Shown here: positions 27,614 through 36,581 of the stretch, piece by piece | How the letters are laid out: every line of letters begins with the position of its first letter | Numbering within the stretch: the first letter of the stretch is position 1 | Assembly: GCA_029941905.1 (NCBI GenBank) | Contig: JAPYTQ010000023.1 | Location: 1-64,000 of the forward strand | Direction: 5' to 3' | Length of the DNA stretch: 64,000 bases | Origin: JAHRVQ01 sp029941905 | GTDB lineage: Bacteria; Pseudomonadota; Gammaproteobacteria; Pseudomonadales; Azotimanducaceae | Notes under the pieces: model-generated | Told to the model about the DNA's origin: nothing | Seen by the model: the letters and a program-made list of their open reading frames with translations, nothing else | Database searches by the model: none | Position numbers and translations under genes: made by a program

Positions 27614-28549
27614 TTATGCTATTTTATTGACCTGAAACCCTAATCTCGGAAAATGCACAGCCACCTTTCCTACCTGCGGGTCCTCCCGAAGAAGCGCGAG
27701 TTCTTCCAGAGACGCGACCAGTAACTCCCCTGAAGTGGGTTGCAGTCCATAATCTATGGGCATGATTTCAACCGTGTCACCTGACGCCAAACCATCACTA
27801 CCCATCGCTGCGATTTTCGGCTGGGTCACTGGTTCCACATTCTTCGCAACTTCCAACGCATCAAGTGCACTCATTTCAATCAGGTCTCCCTCACCAAATG
27901 CTGACATTCGTTCGCGCCAGGCCAGAACATTTTCAAAAGGTTTGAAACCATCCCTGAGAACTTCATTGTTGTAGACAAACCAACAACAATGGTAGGTCGA
28001 GAAATCAACGATGCTTGGCTGATCACCAAACATAAACGAGTGGTTGGCTAATTGTTCGTCCAACCGCTTCATATGCATCAACCAGTAGGGTTTTACCACC
28101 CCTGGCTCCATGGGTGCATCCTTCGAACCTTTTCTTAATTCTGCCCTGTCAGCCACAAACGCAGCTGCCACCTCAGGATCTGAAAACAATTCATGGTTTT
28201 GCATCACCTCAGGCTGAAATACCATGCCTACGGATACCATGAAGAAAAACGTGTCAGTCCAGTGCGCCATTGCACCCAGTGACGCTTCGAATTCAGCGGG
28301 ATAAATTGAATTATCAGGAAACATTCTATCGATCAAACGGCAGATTATTGCTGTATCGCAATAGATATCAGCACCTATTTGTGCCACAGGTGTTTTTCGG
28401 TATCCACCAGTGAGTGGCATCAATCCAGGTTTGGGCATAATCACCGGGATAATGACACTTCGACAGGCTTGTTTCTTGTAGGCCATTAACAGGCGGACTT
28501 TTTCAGAGAAGGGTGATGCAGGGTAATGATGTAATATAAATTCGCTCAT
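27614..28549 (-). CDS. Glutathione S-transferase family protein
   Basis: A 311-aa protein. The N-terminal thioredoxin-like domain is recognisable from HHYPASPFSEKVRLLMAYKK, VPVAQI-like (KTPVAQIGADIYCDTAIICRLID), which is the glutathione-binding region. A helical C-terminal domain follows, then a further 80 or so residues. Members conjugate glutathione or act in aromatic catabolism. It converges with the PhyH gene. Confidence 0.85.
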   Translation of the reverse strand: MSEFILHHYPASPFSEKVRLLMAYKKQACRSVIIPVIMPKPGLMPLTGGYRKTPVAQIGADIYCDTAIICRLIDRMFPDNSIYPAEFEASLGAMAHWTDTFFFMVSVGMVFQPEVMQNHELFSDPEVAAAFVADRAELRKGSKDAPMEPGVVKPYWLMHMKRLDEQLANHSFMFGDQPSIVDFSTYHCCWFVYNNEVLRDGFKPFENVLAWRERMSAFGEGDLIEMSALDALEVAKNVEPVTQPKIAAMGSDGLASGDTVEIMPIDYGLQPTSGELLVASLEELALLREDPQVGKVAVHFPRLGFQVNKIA

Positions 28550-28637
28550 TTTTGGACCACCTTTAATTATTTACCGTTGGAGACCGGACCTGGGATCATA
28601 GCACTACAGCAAAATATTTCTTATAGTGGCTTACAAC

Positions 28638-28661
28638 AAAAACTGTCATTAAAAACTGTCA
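28638..28661. repeat. Direct repeat of AAAAACTGTCA before the CMD gene
   Basis: Two copies of AAAAACTGTCA start 13 bp apart, 25-48 bp before the start of the carboxymuconolactone decarboxylase-like gene. The spacing is compatible with binding of a regulator on one face of the helix. Confidence 0.4.
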
Positions 28662-28685
28662 CTAAAACAAGAGTACGGAGCACCC

Positions 28686-29231
28686 ATGAGACTGTCCAAA
28701 CCAAGAATCAAACCGCTGAACGAGGAAGACTGGAACGAATCCCAGCAAAAGGTTTTCGAAGGTCAGAAAATGCGGGGCAATGTACAGAATATTTTCCGCA
28801 CCCTGGCAAATCATGAAAAACTGGCCAAACGCTGGTTGGTTTTTGGCAACCATATACTGTCAAAATCCACCTTACCGCCCAGGGAACGAGAGATCATTAT
28901 TTTGCGCATAGGCTGGCTGTGCCAGTCAGGTTACGAATGGGGCCAACATGTGGTTATCGGTAAACGGACAGGTATTACCGAAAAAGAAATACCCATGATC
29001 AAGCAAGGTGCCGACGCTGGCTGGTCAGAGCATGAAGCCCTGCTGATTAAGGCAGCAGACGAATTACATGCTGATGCATTTATTTCAGACGATACCTGGG
29101 CTGGTTTAGCCAAAACCTACAGCGATCAACAAATGATGGACCTGGTGTTTACCTGTGGTCAGTACACGATGGTTTCAATGGCATTGAATTCTTTTGGTGT
29201 TCAGTTGGACGACGACATCGAAGGGTTCTAG
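28686..29231 (+). CDS. Carboxymuconolactone decarboxylase family protein
   Basis: A 181-aa CMD/AhpD-like protein. The typical region is REIIILRIGWLCQSGYEWGQHVVIGKRTGITEKEI, with one Cys and a His nine residues later; the second Cys of the AhpD CxxC pair is absent, as in many gamma-subfamily members. Function is not predictable from this alone; members are decarboxylases or peroxidase-like reductases. It converges with the NnrU gene. Confidence 0.88.
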   Translation: MRLSKPRIKPLNEEDWNESQQKVFEGQKMRGNVQNIFRTLANHEKLAKRWLVFGNHILSKSTLPPREREIIILRIGWLCQSGYEWGQHVVIGKRTGITEKEIPMIKQGADAGWSEHEALLIKAADELHADAFISDDTWAGLAKTYSDQQMMDLVFTCGQYTMVSMALNSFGVQLDDDIEGF

Positions 29232-29253
29232 CAAAGTGCTGAAAAAGCTCTTG

Positions 29254-29808
29254 CTAGAATGCAGGCATTTTGAATAAATAGGGGTGTGCCACAGCAAATA
29301 TGGCATAAGTAGCAACTCCGATAACGATGACCTTAGCATCTGCAGAGACTGGTAATCGCTCTTGCTGCATCGTTGCACCGCGCTGGTTTGCCGTAACGAT
29401 GTGAATCATCGCAAACAACGCCATCGGCGCAAACAGAATAATACTGGCCTGGTCACCGTTCGCTGCAAGGTGGGTTAATGCCCAGATCATGACCGCCCAC
29501 ATCATCGGGTGAGGGGTGAAGCGTTTGATGTTACCGGGAACATTCGCCCCCACAATCAGAACCAGTGCTGGCACCATCATCACCCAGGCCAGATACCGCG
29601 CCCATTCTGGCGCGTCAAAGACAGGAATATAATCCGCGACCGCTTTTCCGTAGATGATGAGCCCCAGGCCAACCAGGGAAATGATTGAGTAGACGCCTTT
29701 ATAAGGGCCTTCTCCCAGTTTATTGAAGATCGCTGTTCGTAGCGGAACAACCGATGGCATCAGATGAATCAATACAAACAAGCTCACACCAATAACCAGT
29801 ATTGTCAT
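29254..29808 (-). CDS. NnrU family membrane protein
   Basis: A 184-aa inner-membrane protein with about five hydrophobic helices. It begins TILVIGVSLFVLIHLMPSVVPLR and contains NIKRFTPHPMMWAVMIWALTHLAANGD, the NnrU core with conserved His. NnrU is linked to denitrification and isoprenoid or heme-related functions in other bacteria, and its molecular role is not settled. AGGGAG precedes the ATG. No denitrification genes are nearby. Confidence 0.92.
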   Translation of the reverse strand: MTILVIGVSLFVLIHLMPSVVPLRTAIFNKLGEGPYKGVYSIISLVGLGLIIYGKAVADYIPVFDAPEWARYLAWVMMVPALVLIVGANVPGNIKRFTPHPMMWAVMIWALTHLAANGDQASIILFAPMALFAMIHIVTANQRGATMQQERLPVSADAKVIVIGVATYAIFAVAHPYLFKMPAF

Positions 29809-29964
29809 TTCACACTCCCTGTCGGATCTTTGGGTACATAGTTCGTTGAGTCGCTGCTACGGTTCGCATTGCTGTTTCCGTCAGCTTACTCCACTATCTG
29901 TGTTGATACGAAGGTTAATGGCGCCCTTAGGCGCCAGGCCGAGACGACAGTAGGGAACAAAGAA

Positions 29965-30426
29965 ATGATTGTAGGTATTCACCACATCGCTATCGGTGTT
30001 AACGATATTGACAAGGGGCGAGCATTTTACTGTGAAGCCTTTGGTTTCGAAGTGGTACAGGAGGCGAGCTGGGATAGAAACAATCCCCTGGCAGATCAAG
30101 CCATTGGACTCAAGGATACAGCAGCTCAAATGATCATGCTCAAAGGTCCGAACGCCTTTATTGAACTATGGCAATATTCCAACCCGGATCCCGAGGACAA
30201 ACGCTCTCGACCCTGCGACTATGGCTATCCTCATTTTGCGTTGCAGGTGGATGATATTGAAAGCGAGTATCAGCGACTACAACAATGTGGCATGGAATTC
30301 GTGGCCGACGTGGTGAACTTTGGTACCGCTTCTGCTGTTTATGGCAAAGACCCGTTTGGTAACATCATCGAAATTTACGAAATCCGTACGCCTGACCTTG
30401 CGCAGCTTGAGAGACACAAGGGGTAA
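29965..30426 (+). CDS. VOC family (glyoxalase-like) protein
   Basis: A 153-aa vicinal-oxygen-chelate fold protein. Features are IHHIAIGVNDIDKGRAFYCEAFGFEV and, in the second half, YGYPHFALQVDDIESEYQRLQ and KDPFGNIIEIYEI, with metal-ligand positions His and Glu as usual. I chose the ATG at 29965 because it begins directly before the conserved fold; an ATG at 29869 would add 32 residues without support. The precise reaction is unknown. It converges with the APH-type kinase gene 5 bp downstream. Confidence 0.85.
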   Translation: MIVGIHHIAIGVNDIDKGRAFYCEAFGFEVVQEASWDRNNPLADQAIGLKDTAAQMIMLKGPNAFIELWQYSNPDPEDKRSRPCDYGYPHFALQVDDIESEYQRLQQCGMEFVADVVNFGTASAVYGKDPFGNIIEIYEIRTPDLAQLERHKG

Positions 30427-30431
30427 AAAAC

Positions 30432-31493
30432 CTACATGTCATCCAGATTAACGCTCTTGTCAATCTGCGCCCATGCAATTTTTGCCATGTTAAACGCGCC
30501 AGCGCCCGCCATCTCTGCCTGTTTGCTGGCAGCAGTGCCATCCACCACACGTTTGGCAATTCCCTGCAGAATCGCAGCAAGGCGGAACATATTAAACGCC
30601 AGATAGTAGTCCCAGTTGTCGATGCCATCCCGACCTGTTCGTTTGCAGTAGGTCTCTACATATTCCTCTTCTGACGGAAGCCCCAGCTTTTTCAGGTCCG
30701 CATTCCGCAATGCATCGCGATAAGGACGGCACAAGTAGGCAAAGTCAGACAATGGATTGCCAAGGGTGCTCAGCTCCCAGTCAAGGATGCCAATGACTTC
30801 ATTTTTCTCCTTGTGCATCATCATATTTGCGATCTGTAAATCACCGTGAACAATACTGCAGGAATCATCATCGGGGATATTTTTTGGCAGATATTCGATC
30901 AGGTTATCCATGTAGGGATTGTCGACGGTTTTGGTGTATTCGTACTGCCCACCCCACCGCTTGAACTGTCTGGCGATATAGTCGGTGTGCTTACCAAAGT
31001 CTGACAAACCGACAGCCTCAAAATCCACCTGGTGTAATTTGGCAACCGCTGCGTTTGCCGTATCCCAGAACTCACCCTTGGCTTCTGGCGTATAAGGGCC
31101 CAGAGCTGCATCCCAGATCACCCGCCCGTCCAGGTATTCCATGATGTAAAAGATGGTACCAATGACAGATTCATCGTCACACATGGCATAGGTCTTTGCT
31201 GTTGGGACATCAGTAGCTTGTAAGCCCGTTAGCACCTTGTATTCACGGTCAACCGCGTGGGCGCTTTTAAGCAGATTACCCGGTGGTTTGCGACGCAGTA
31301 CATATTGCCTGCCATCAGCATTTAACAGGTAGGTCGGGTTAGATTGTCCACCGGCAAACTCTTCGACACCGAGTTCACCCGAAAAGCCCTCAACATTAGC
31401 TTGCATGAATTCCTGCAATTTTTTCACATCAAACTGGTGTCGCTCCTGCACCTCAATCGTGCCAACATTATCCAGGGATTCAAAATCTGACAT
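30432..31493 (-). CDS. Phosphotransferase family protein (APH/ACAD10-like kinase)
   Basis: A 353-aa kinase-fold protein. IVHGDLQIANMM is the catalytic loop and GILDWELSTLGNPLSDFAYLC the metal-binding region. The N-terminal LLNADGRQYVLRRKPPG contains the nucleotide-binding strand. This branch is related to the kinase part of ACAD10/11 and often sits with acyl-CoA dehydrogenases in bacteria, where it phosphorylates hydroxyacyl-CoA. AGGAG precedes the ATG. Confidence 0.9.
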   Translation of the reverse strand: MSDFESLDNVGTIEVQERHQFDVKKLQEFMQANVEGFSGELGVEEFAGGQSNPTYLLNADGRQYVLRRKPPGNLLKSAHAVDREYKVLTGLQATDVPTAKTYAMCDDESVIGTIFYIMEYLDGRVIWDAALGPYTPEAKGEFWDTANAAVAKLHQVDFEAVGLSDFGKHTDYIARQFKRWGGQYEYTKTVDNPYMDNLIEYLPKNIPDDDSCSIVHGDLQIANMMMHKEKNEVIGILDWELSTLGNPLSDFAYLCRPYRDALRNADLKKLGLPSEEEYVETYCKRTGRDGIDNWDYYLAFNMFRLAAILQGIAKRVVDGTAASKQAEMAGAGAFNMAKIAWAQIDKSVNLDDM

Positions 31494-31693
31494 GGAACTC
31501 TCCTACTACAAAATCAGTTGATTATATTTGTGTCACAGTTCAAATGCAGCCAACGGCGGTATCTGCATGTAAAGAAACGCTTCTGCGAACCGGCGACCTG
31601 AAAGAGAAAACGCTGATGACAGAAGAACTCCTTGAATCTAACTCAGGTTGTTCAGTAAGGTACTCGCTTTGCCAGTGCTTTTCTATGCTGGTA

Positions 31694-31725
31694 TGCGCTA
31701 TCTTTAGCGTGCGCTATCTTGAACG
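31694..31725. repeat. 16-bp tandem duplication before the MFS gene
   Basis: TGCGCTATCTTTAGCG at 31694-31709 is followed directly by TGCGCTATCTTGAACG at 31710-31725 (two mismatches). The array lies 37 bp before the MFS start, in a 269-bp spacer without other recognisable features. Confidence 0.55.
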
Positions 31726-31762
31726 TGCAAAACAATAACCAACAACAAGCACAAGAGGATCC

Positions 31763-33397
31763 ATGGTCGAATCAACGGACTCGGAACAACCACAAACAGC
31801 TGACAATAACAAAGAATCCGGACCCCAATCTGAAATAGGCGGTCGCTACGCCAAGTATGTTCTTGGGGTTCTCATCCTGGTTTACGTCTTTAATTTTATC
31901 GACCGCCAGATCCTCTCCATCCTGGCCGAGGATATCAAGGCAGACATAGGCATCACAGATGCGGAAATCGGCTTCCTGTATGGCACTGCATTCGCTGTTT
32001 TTTATGCTGTGTTCGGCATTCCGCTGGGCAAGCTGGCCGACACATGGATTCGGAAAAATCTTATTTCCCTTGGTTTGCTGTTCTGGAGCGTGATGACCGC
32101 CCTATCCGGCACAGCCAGAGGGTTCGGAGCCCTGGCAACGTTTCGAATCGGTGTGGGTATCGGTGAGGCCTCTGCGACCCCAGCCGCATTTTCAATGTTA
32201 TCTGACTACTTCCCGCCACGCCTGAGGGCAACCGCCCTGGCTGTGTATTCCAGCGGTGTCTATATCGGTGGTGGTATCGGTATTTTTCTGGGCGGAATTA
32301 TTCTCGATAGCTGGGCATCACTCTACCCTGATACCAGTGTTGCACCTTTCCAACTGAAAGGCTGGCATGTTGCCTTCTTTGCGGTGGGTATACCGGGCAT
32401 TTTGATGGCACTGTGGGTCGCAACGTTAAAGGAGCCCCTGCGAGGACAAAGCGACGGCATTGTCACACCAACTGAGCCGCACCCATTTCGAGAGACCTTT
32501 AAGGTATTGGCCGCATTGTTACCCGGGACCAATATCTATGAGCTACTCAGGAACGGCGCGGGTGTAAAAGGCGTGATTATTAACCTGGTCGGGTTTGTCG
32601 TTATCCTCATCGTCTGCGGGTTGCTCTACAGGGTGACCGAATCAACCGCACAATGGGCAGCGCTGGCGATTGGTCTGTATGCTTCCTTTTCCTGGGCACA
32701 GAACCTGGCCTATTCAGACCCGGCGACCTTTGGCATGATATTTCACAGCAAAGCTATTATGTATTCTGTTATTGGTTTTCCCTCGATTGCTTTCGTTGGC
32801 TACGGTATTGGATTCTGGGGTCCTCCCTTCTTCCAGCGGGTTCACCAGGTCAGCGCCGCCGAAACCGGCATCGTTCTGGGTTTAAGCACCGCTGTCGGCG
32901 GATGGATGGGCGTCACCCTGGGGGGAGTGATAACCGATCAATTGCGTGAAAAATATGCCCGTTCAAAATTCTATGTAGGCATGGCAACAGTTATTTTCTG
33001 CTTTCCCGTGGCTGTCGGTATGTTAATGACAGAGAATTTGACGGTGGCTTATGTGCTGTTTTTTTTCTTTTCCATCACATCGGCCATGTGGATTGGTCCT
33101 GCGGCATCAACCATCAACGATCTGGTGATGCCCCGCATGCGGGCAATTTCGTCGGCATTCTATATTTTGATGGTGACTTTTATCGGTCTGGCCCTAGGTC
33201 CATACACCATTGGATATCTCAGTGACACGTTCGCAGCAAGTGGACCTGACTCCGCCGAGGCACTGCGCCAGGCAATGATCTGGGGTACCTCAATGCTGGG
33301 CCTGGCACTCGTCACACTCTATCTTGCTTCCCGGCATGTCGCCGTCGACGAAAGCTCGAAGCTGGAAAGAGCGAGAGCGCTGGGAGAACCTGTTTAG
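31763..33397 (+). CDS. MFS transporter (spinster-like)
   Basis: A 544-aa membrane protein with about twelve transmembrane segments. FIDRQILSILAEDIKADIGITDAEIGFLYG in the first loop and FRIGVGIGEASATPAAFSMLSDYFPPRLRATAL are typical of the spinster-like MFS branch. A long loop near the middle (about 230-260) and an extra pair of hydrophobic stretches explain the length. The substrate is unknown. AAGAGG lies before the ATG. Confidence 0.9.
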   Translation: MVESTDSEQPQTADNNKESGPQSEIGGRYAKYVLGVLILVYVFNFIDRQILSILAEDIKADIGITDAEIGFLYGTAFAVFYAVFGIPLGKLADTWIRKNLISLGLLFWSVMTALSGTARGFGALATFRIGVGIGEASATPAAFSMLSDYFPPRLRATALAVYSSGVYIGGGIGIFLGGIILDSWASLYPDTSVAPFQLKGWHVAFFAVGIPGILMALWVATLKEPLRGQSDGIVTPTEPHPFRETFKVLAALLPGTNIYELLRNGAGVKGVIINLVGFVVILIVCGLLYRVTESTAQWAALAIGLYASFSWAQNLAYSDPATFGMIFHSKAIMYSVIGFPSIAFVGYGIGFWGPPFFQRVHQVSAAETGIVLGLSTAVGGWMGVTLGGVITDQLREKYARSKFYVGMATVIFCFPVAVGMLMTENLTVAYVLFFFFSITSAMWIGPAASTINDLVMPRMRAISSAFYILMVTFIGLALGPYTIGYLSDTFAASGPDSAEALRQAMIWGTSMLGLALVTLYLASRHVAVDESSKLERARALGEPV

Positions 33398-33410
33398 GTT
33401 GTTACTACCC

Positions 33411-33830
33411 CTAATTTTGGATTTTCTTAGTCCAGTCCTCAATAACAAGGTGTTTCTTCAGTTGCAGAAATGCTTTGTCATTTGTAACAAGTATCGCGCC
33501 AACGGCAACACTGTGTGCTGCTATCAACATATCCATGGCACCCAGATTTTTTCCTTCTTTTTCACAGGCAGTTCTTAACTCGGCATAAGCTCTTGCTGCT
33601 TTAGAATCCCAGGGGAAAATAGTAACTCTCAACAGAAACTCATTGACGGCAACCGGTAAGTGTTTCGCTTCCGGTTTTTTTGCAACACCTCGTAAAAGTT
33701 CTGCTTCAGTAATGACAGAAATGCAAATATCTGACAGTGCAAACTGCTGCAAATTCTCTCGAACTCTTGCTGGTTTACCTTTTATGATGTAACTCACGGT
33801 ATTTGTATCGAGCAAACGGATATCCGCCAT
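33411..33830 (-). CDS. vapC: VapC toxin, PIN-domain ribonuclease
   Basis: A 139-aa PIN-domain protein. The acidic active-site set is visible as Asp8 (LLDTNT), Glu42 (ISVITEAELLRGV), Asp100 (AMDMLIAAHS) and Asp118 (VTNDKAF). VapC toxins cleave RNA, often initiator tRNA. The ATG shares one base with the vapB stop codon (TGATG), indicating translational coupling. It forms a complete type II toxin-antitoxin pair with vapB. Confidence 0.95.
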   Translation of the reverse strand: MADIRLLDTNTVSYIIKGKPARVRENLQQFALSDICISVITEAELLRGVAKKPEAKHLPVAVNEFLLRVTIFPWDSKAARAYAELRTACEKEGKNLGAMDMLIAAHSVAVGAILVTNDKAFLQLKKHLVIEDWTKKIQN

Positions 33831-34075
33831 CAAAATGGATCCTTTTCCTCTTCGATCTTGTTCTCTCTGTCATCCATGAAGTCTGCCGGTATCTCTTTGC
33901 TATCAACTAGCTCGAAAAACTCATCCCAAGTACCACCGGGCTTTTTGCTAATAATGACATCTCCTGTCTCAGGGTCTTTGCGAATGAACACCTCGGTACA
34001 ATCAAAACGGTAATTTGCGGGTAGCCGAACAGCCTGACTGCGGCCATTTTTGAATAATTTTGCTGTGTGCCTCAT
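33830..34075 (-). CDS. vapB: VapB antitoxin
   Basis: An 81-aa protein with the AbrB/MazE swapped-hairpin DNA-binding domain: AKLFKNGRSQAVRLPANYRF, followed by an acidic tail (DFMDDRENKIEEEKDPF) that would bind the toxin. The gene precedes vapC, the usual order. A strong-looking promoter with three TATATCA repeats lies 43-70 bp upstream. Confidence 0.95.
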   Translation of the reverse strand: MRHTAKLFKNGRSQAVRLPANYRFDCTEVFIRKDPETGDVIISKKPGGTWDEFFELVDSKEIPADFMDDRENKIEEEKDPF

Positions 34076-34117
34076 TTAGTAATTCCCAGTCAATCGCATA
34101 CTCAGGTAATATATCAA

Positions 34118-34145
34118 AGTATATCACGAATTTGTCATATATCAA
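34118..34145 (-). promoter_or_regulatory. vapBC promoter with TATATCA repeats
   Basis: On the minus strand TTGATA (34145-34140) and TATACT (34123-34118) are separated by 16 bp, a good sigma-70 pair, giving a leader of about 36 nt before vapB. TATATCA occurs three times in direct orientation between about 34110 and 34145, overlapping the -35 and -10. Such repeats are plausible operator half-sites for VapBC autoregulation. Confidence 0.65.
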
Positions 34146-34169
34146 GGTCTATTACAGCACAAGGAAATC

Positions 34170-34665
34170 TTAATCAATGAGGGCGTTGGGCCAATCGGTG
34201 ACCATAACCGGATGATCGATATACTCAATATCCAATAGCGCGAATTGACCTTTCTTTGTTGATACGTCGTACACATCGCGTACAAAACCTGGCGGGGTTC
34301 CCACATCATGAACGATGGTGGGTTTACCTAACTTGATACCACCACCAACCTGCGTCACTGGCACTCGCATCAGTCGATTGTACGACATAAGGTACAATGA
34401 GGTGCCGTCGGCGAACCACTTGGGTCAATTTCCGTTGGCAACAGGAACCCGCTGCCTGAGGCCGCCATTAGGAAATCGTTCGACCCACACTTCCGGCGTT
34501 CCTGTTTCGTGGCGAGTTACCGCTATCCAGGCATTGTCAGGTGAGATGTGCCCGGAAGTGGTAGCAATCACGTCATTTTGTATCACACTCTTCACACCAT
34601 CGTTCCTGATGAAGTAAAGGTCGCCCTGGGTCTTCTTATTGATAACAACATAGAGTATACCGTGG
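34170..34665 (-). pseudogene. TolB/WD40-like propeller, C-terminal fragment with nonsense codon
   Basis: Read on the minus strand, the fragment runs from about HGILYVVINKKTQGDLYFI through ISPDNAWIAVTRH, VWVERFPNGG and YLMSYNRLMRVPV to WPNALID. This is the C-terminal propeller end seen in TolB-like proteins and Ser/Thr-kinase-linked propellers. An in-frame TGA at about 34424 interrupts it between VANGN and PKWFADG, where the family normally continues with xPKWxxDG. No start and no N-terminal part is present. The 5' end is joined out of frame to a MaoC fragment. Confidence 0.75.
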
Positions 34666-34947
34666 CTATTCCTTTTCATGACCCATGGACGCCGCATAGG
34701 GTTCGTTGAAATAAAGGGAATTAAACGACAGGGTCTGAGTCGAAAACCAGACGTCATCACCGTCCGTAATCGTACGGCCCCAGTGATGTTCAAATACCTG
34801 CCCATCCTCGAAGTCTTCAAAGCGATTGCCTTTCTTAACCAGCGTTGCCCTTTGCTTGAAATCTTCTCCGCTCATATTTTCCCGACTCCAGAAGGTTCTT
34901 CCAGGACTGTGTATCGCACCAAGATTCTCTGACCCCTGTCGCCTCCT
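34666..34947 (-). pseudogene. MaoC-like dehydratase, N-terminal fragment
   Basis: The frame contains GNRFEDFEDGQVFEHHWGRTI and FSTQTLSFNSLYFNEPYAAS, the N-terminal half of MaoC-family enoyl-CoA hydratases. It stops at 34666 after MGHEKE, before the second half of the hotdog fold, so it is truncated. An AGGAGG lies at 34947-34942, immediately after the SCP2-like gene stop, but the first in-frame ATG is only at 34875. It was probably once an intact gene in the same operon as the SCP2-like and di-iron genes. Confidence 0.7.
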
Positions 34948-34950
34948 TTA

Positions 34951-35382
34951 TCAAGCTACCCTGGCTGCACCATTAAAAAAGAGCTGCAAGCTCTGGTTGT
35001 ACCGAAAGAAGGTATCAATCTGCAGCTGATCCGGGCCATCGACAACCATGGGATCATCGGGAAAGGTGAGATAGTTGAGCGTGTGCTCAAGATCCGGTTT
35101 CCCGTTACTGATGATATTTTCAATCATCTCTCTCCAGATTTCCGCCGTCGCCGTTATCGTGAAATGTTCGGCGTCCGCGTCGTCAATGCTTTTAAGATGG
35201 CGGATTGACTCCACACCGTAAGATCGGAACCGGACTTCGAAAAGCTCAGGTGAATCCAGTAGTTGCACCACCATGGTACAGTCAATGGATCCAAGAGGTT
35301 CAAAGGACGATCGATCCTCACCCATCGTTTGTGCCAGCGCGGCAAACCATTCCATTGAGGGGAAAGTAGTTGAACTGTTCAT
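34951..35382 (-). CDS. SCP2-like sterol/lipid-binding domain protein
   Basis: A 143-aa protein. The second half (HFTITATAEIWREMIENII, TLNYLTFPDDPMVVDG, QIDTFFRYNQSLQLFF) matches the SCP2 sterol-carrier fold pattern, in which an acyl or sterol ligand is held in a hydrophobic tunnel. Recognition is by pattern only. The ATG at 35382 follows GAGGAA at proper spacing; a TTG two codons earlier is possible. It follows the di-iron gene by 17 bp and precedes the MaoC fragment, so these formed one operon. Confidence 0.65.
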   Translation of the reverse strand: MNSSTTFPSMEWFAALAQTMGEDRSSFEPLGSIDCTMVVQLLDSPELFEVRFRSYGVESIRHLKSIDDADAEHFTITATAEIWREMIENIISNGKPDLEHTLNYLTFPDDPMVVDGPDQLQIDTFFRYNQSLQLFFNGAARVA

Positions 35383-35399
35383 TTTCAATTCCTCGGTGA

Positions 35400-36488
35400 T
35401 TATGCAGCAAGTCCCAGATCCGGGATCTCCAGCGGGATTGTAATGCGTGAGCTTCGATCAAGACCGGCTACCTTCAATCGGCTCATGTATTCTTTAACCT
35501 GTTTCTGGTAGATGAACGCCATTCTGGCCATGCCGAGTTCAATGTTTTCCATCCCGCCGCCTGCAAGAATTGCGCGTGGTTCAGATGTCTGGGGCTCAAT
35601 GGTCAAAGCGAAAATCGCCTGTTCCCCAAGGTCCAGAATCTTGTGGATTTCCGCTTCTCTCTCGGGATGTCTTTCCAGCAGATACTGTAGATGTTTTACA
35701 CCATAGGCCACGTGACGCGCTTCGTCCTGCATGCACATACGAAATATTGTCTTTTCTACTTCCGTTGGCGCGAGGAATTCACCTTGTCTGAACAGCGTCA
35801 GTACAAACCCTTCGCCGAATATGTGCATCAGGGCGCTTGCTGTGGTGTAGTCCTTAGCAGTGAGTATTGCACCCAGCAAGTCCTGGTTGGCTGGTGATGC
35901 GCTTAGCAGGCCACCACCATTTGCCAGGGCTCTTTTCCTGAACACGTCCAGATGCCTGGCTTCATCCATGATCTGAGTCGCGAGGAAAAGTTTTACCTCA
36001 TGAAAATCATGATTGATCCTGCTTAACCACTGCGCTGGCATGTCACCGGCGACGAACTCCACTTCCGTTAAGCCAGTGCACATTTGGCAGACGGATTTTT
36101 CGATATCATCCGGGAGCTTTTCCAGCTTGTCCCAGGGAATATCCGTAACGGAATTCCATTGTCTGACAACAGCCTCGTCGTAAAGGGCTGCCGCATTTTC
36201 AGACCAGACTTCTGACATTTCGTTTAAGGTGTATTGATCAAGTCCTGGCGTTTCGTCGGGAACGTAACAGCCTCTTGGTGCCATGCTGCCGTGAAGGGAC
36301 CCATGCTCGGGAACTTTTGCATAGTGCCCTTTCTCAATATTCACCAGTCGCAAACCATCTGCGCTGCGCTCGACTTTCTGCCCCCATCCCTCGGGGTTTG
36401 AGTCCATCCATGAAAGGTCAAAGTTTCCTCTGGCCATCTCCCTCATTCCATCAATGCCTTTTTCTACTGTTGCTGAGTACTTAGCCAT
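35400..36488 (-). CDS. RNR-like (ferritin-like) di-iron protein
   Basis: About 362 aa, all-helical. Counting from the ATG at 36488, the di-iron carboxylate set is Glu144 (TEVEF), Glu176-x2-His179 (DEARHLDVF), Glu226 (FGEGF) and Glu256-x2-His259 (DEARHVAYG), the E/ExxH/E/ExxH arrangement of ribonucleotide-reductase R2-like oxidases and ferritin-like oxygenases. It is not a true NrdB: the tyrosyl-radical and C-terminal NrdB motifs are not seen. Likely an oxidase or oxygenase for a lipid-type substrate, given the SCP2-like neighbour. I chose 36488 because AAAGGG lies 8 nt before it; ATG 36506 and TTG 36533 are alternatives. Confidence 0.8.
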   Translation of the reverse strand: MAKYSATVEKGIDGMREMARGNFDLSWMDSNPEGWGQKVERSADGLRLVNIEKGHYAKVPEHGSLHGSMAPRGCYVPDETPGLDQYTLNEMSEVWSENAAALYDEAVVRQWNSVTDIPWDKLEKLPDDIEKSVCQMCTGLTEVEFVAGDMPAQWLSRINHDFHEVKLFLATQIMDEARHLDVFRKRALANGGGLLSASPANQDLLGAILTAKDYTTASALMHIFGEGFVLTLFRQGEFLAPTEVEKTIFRMCMQDEARHVAYGVKHLQYLLERHPEREAEIHKILDLGEQAIFALTIEPQTSEPRAILAGGGMENIELGMARMAFIYQKQVKEYMSRLKVAGLDRSSRITIPLEIPDLGLAA

Positions 36489-36581
36489 TTCGAACGCCCT
36501 TTGCATAAAGGGAAAATTTAACTCCCAAGGCAATGGTCATTTCCATGCGGTAGATCAATTTTAGTGTTGTTACTCGAAATA

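Noticed and set aside
31544..31738. A 64-codon plus-strand frame before the MFS gene
   Set aside because: It includes the tandem duplication at 31694-31725, has no clear ribosome binding site and no similarity.
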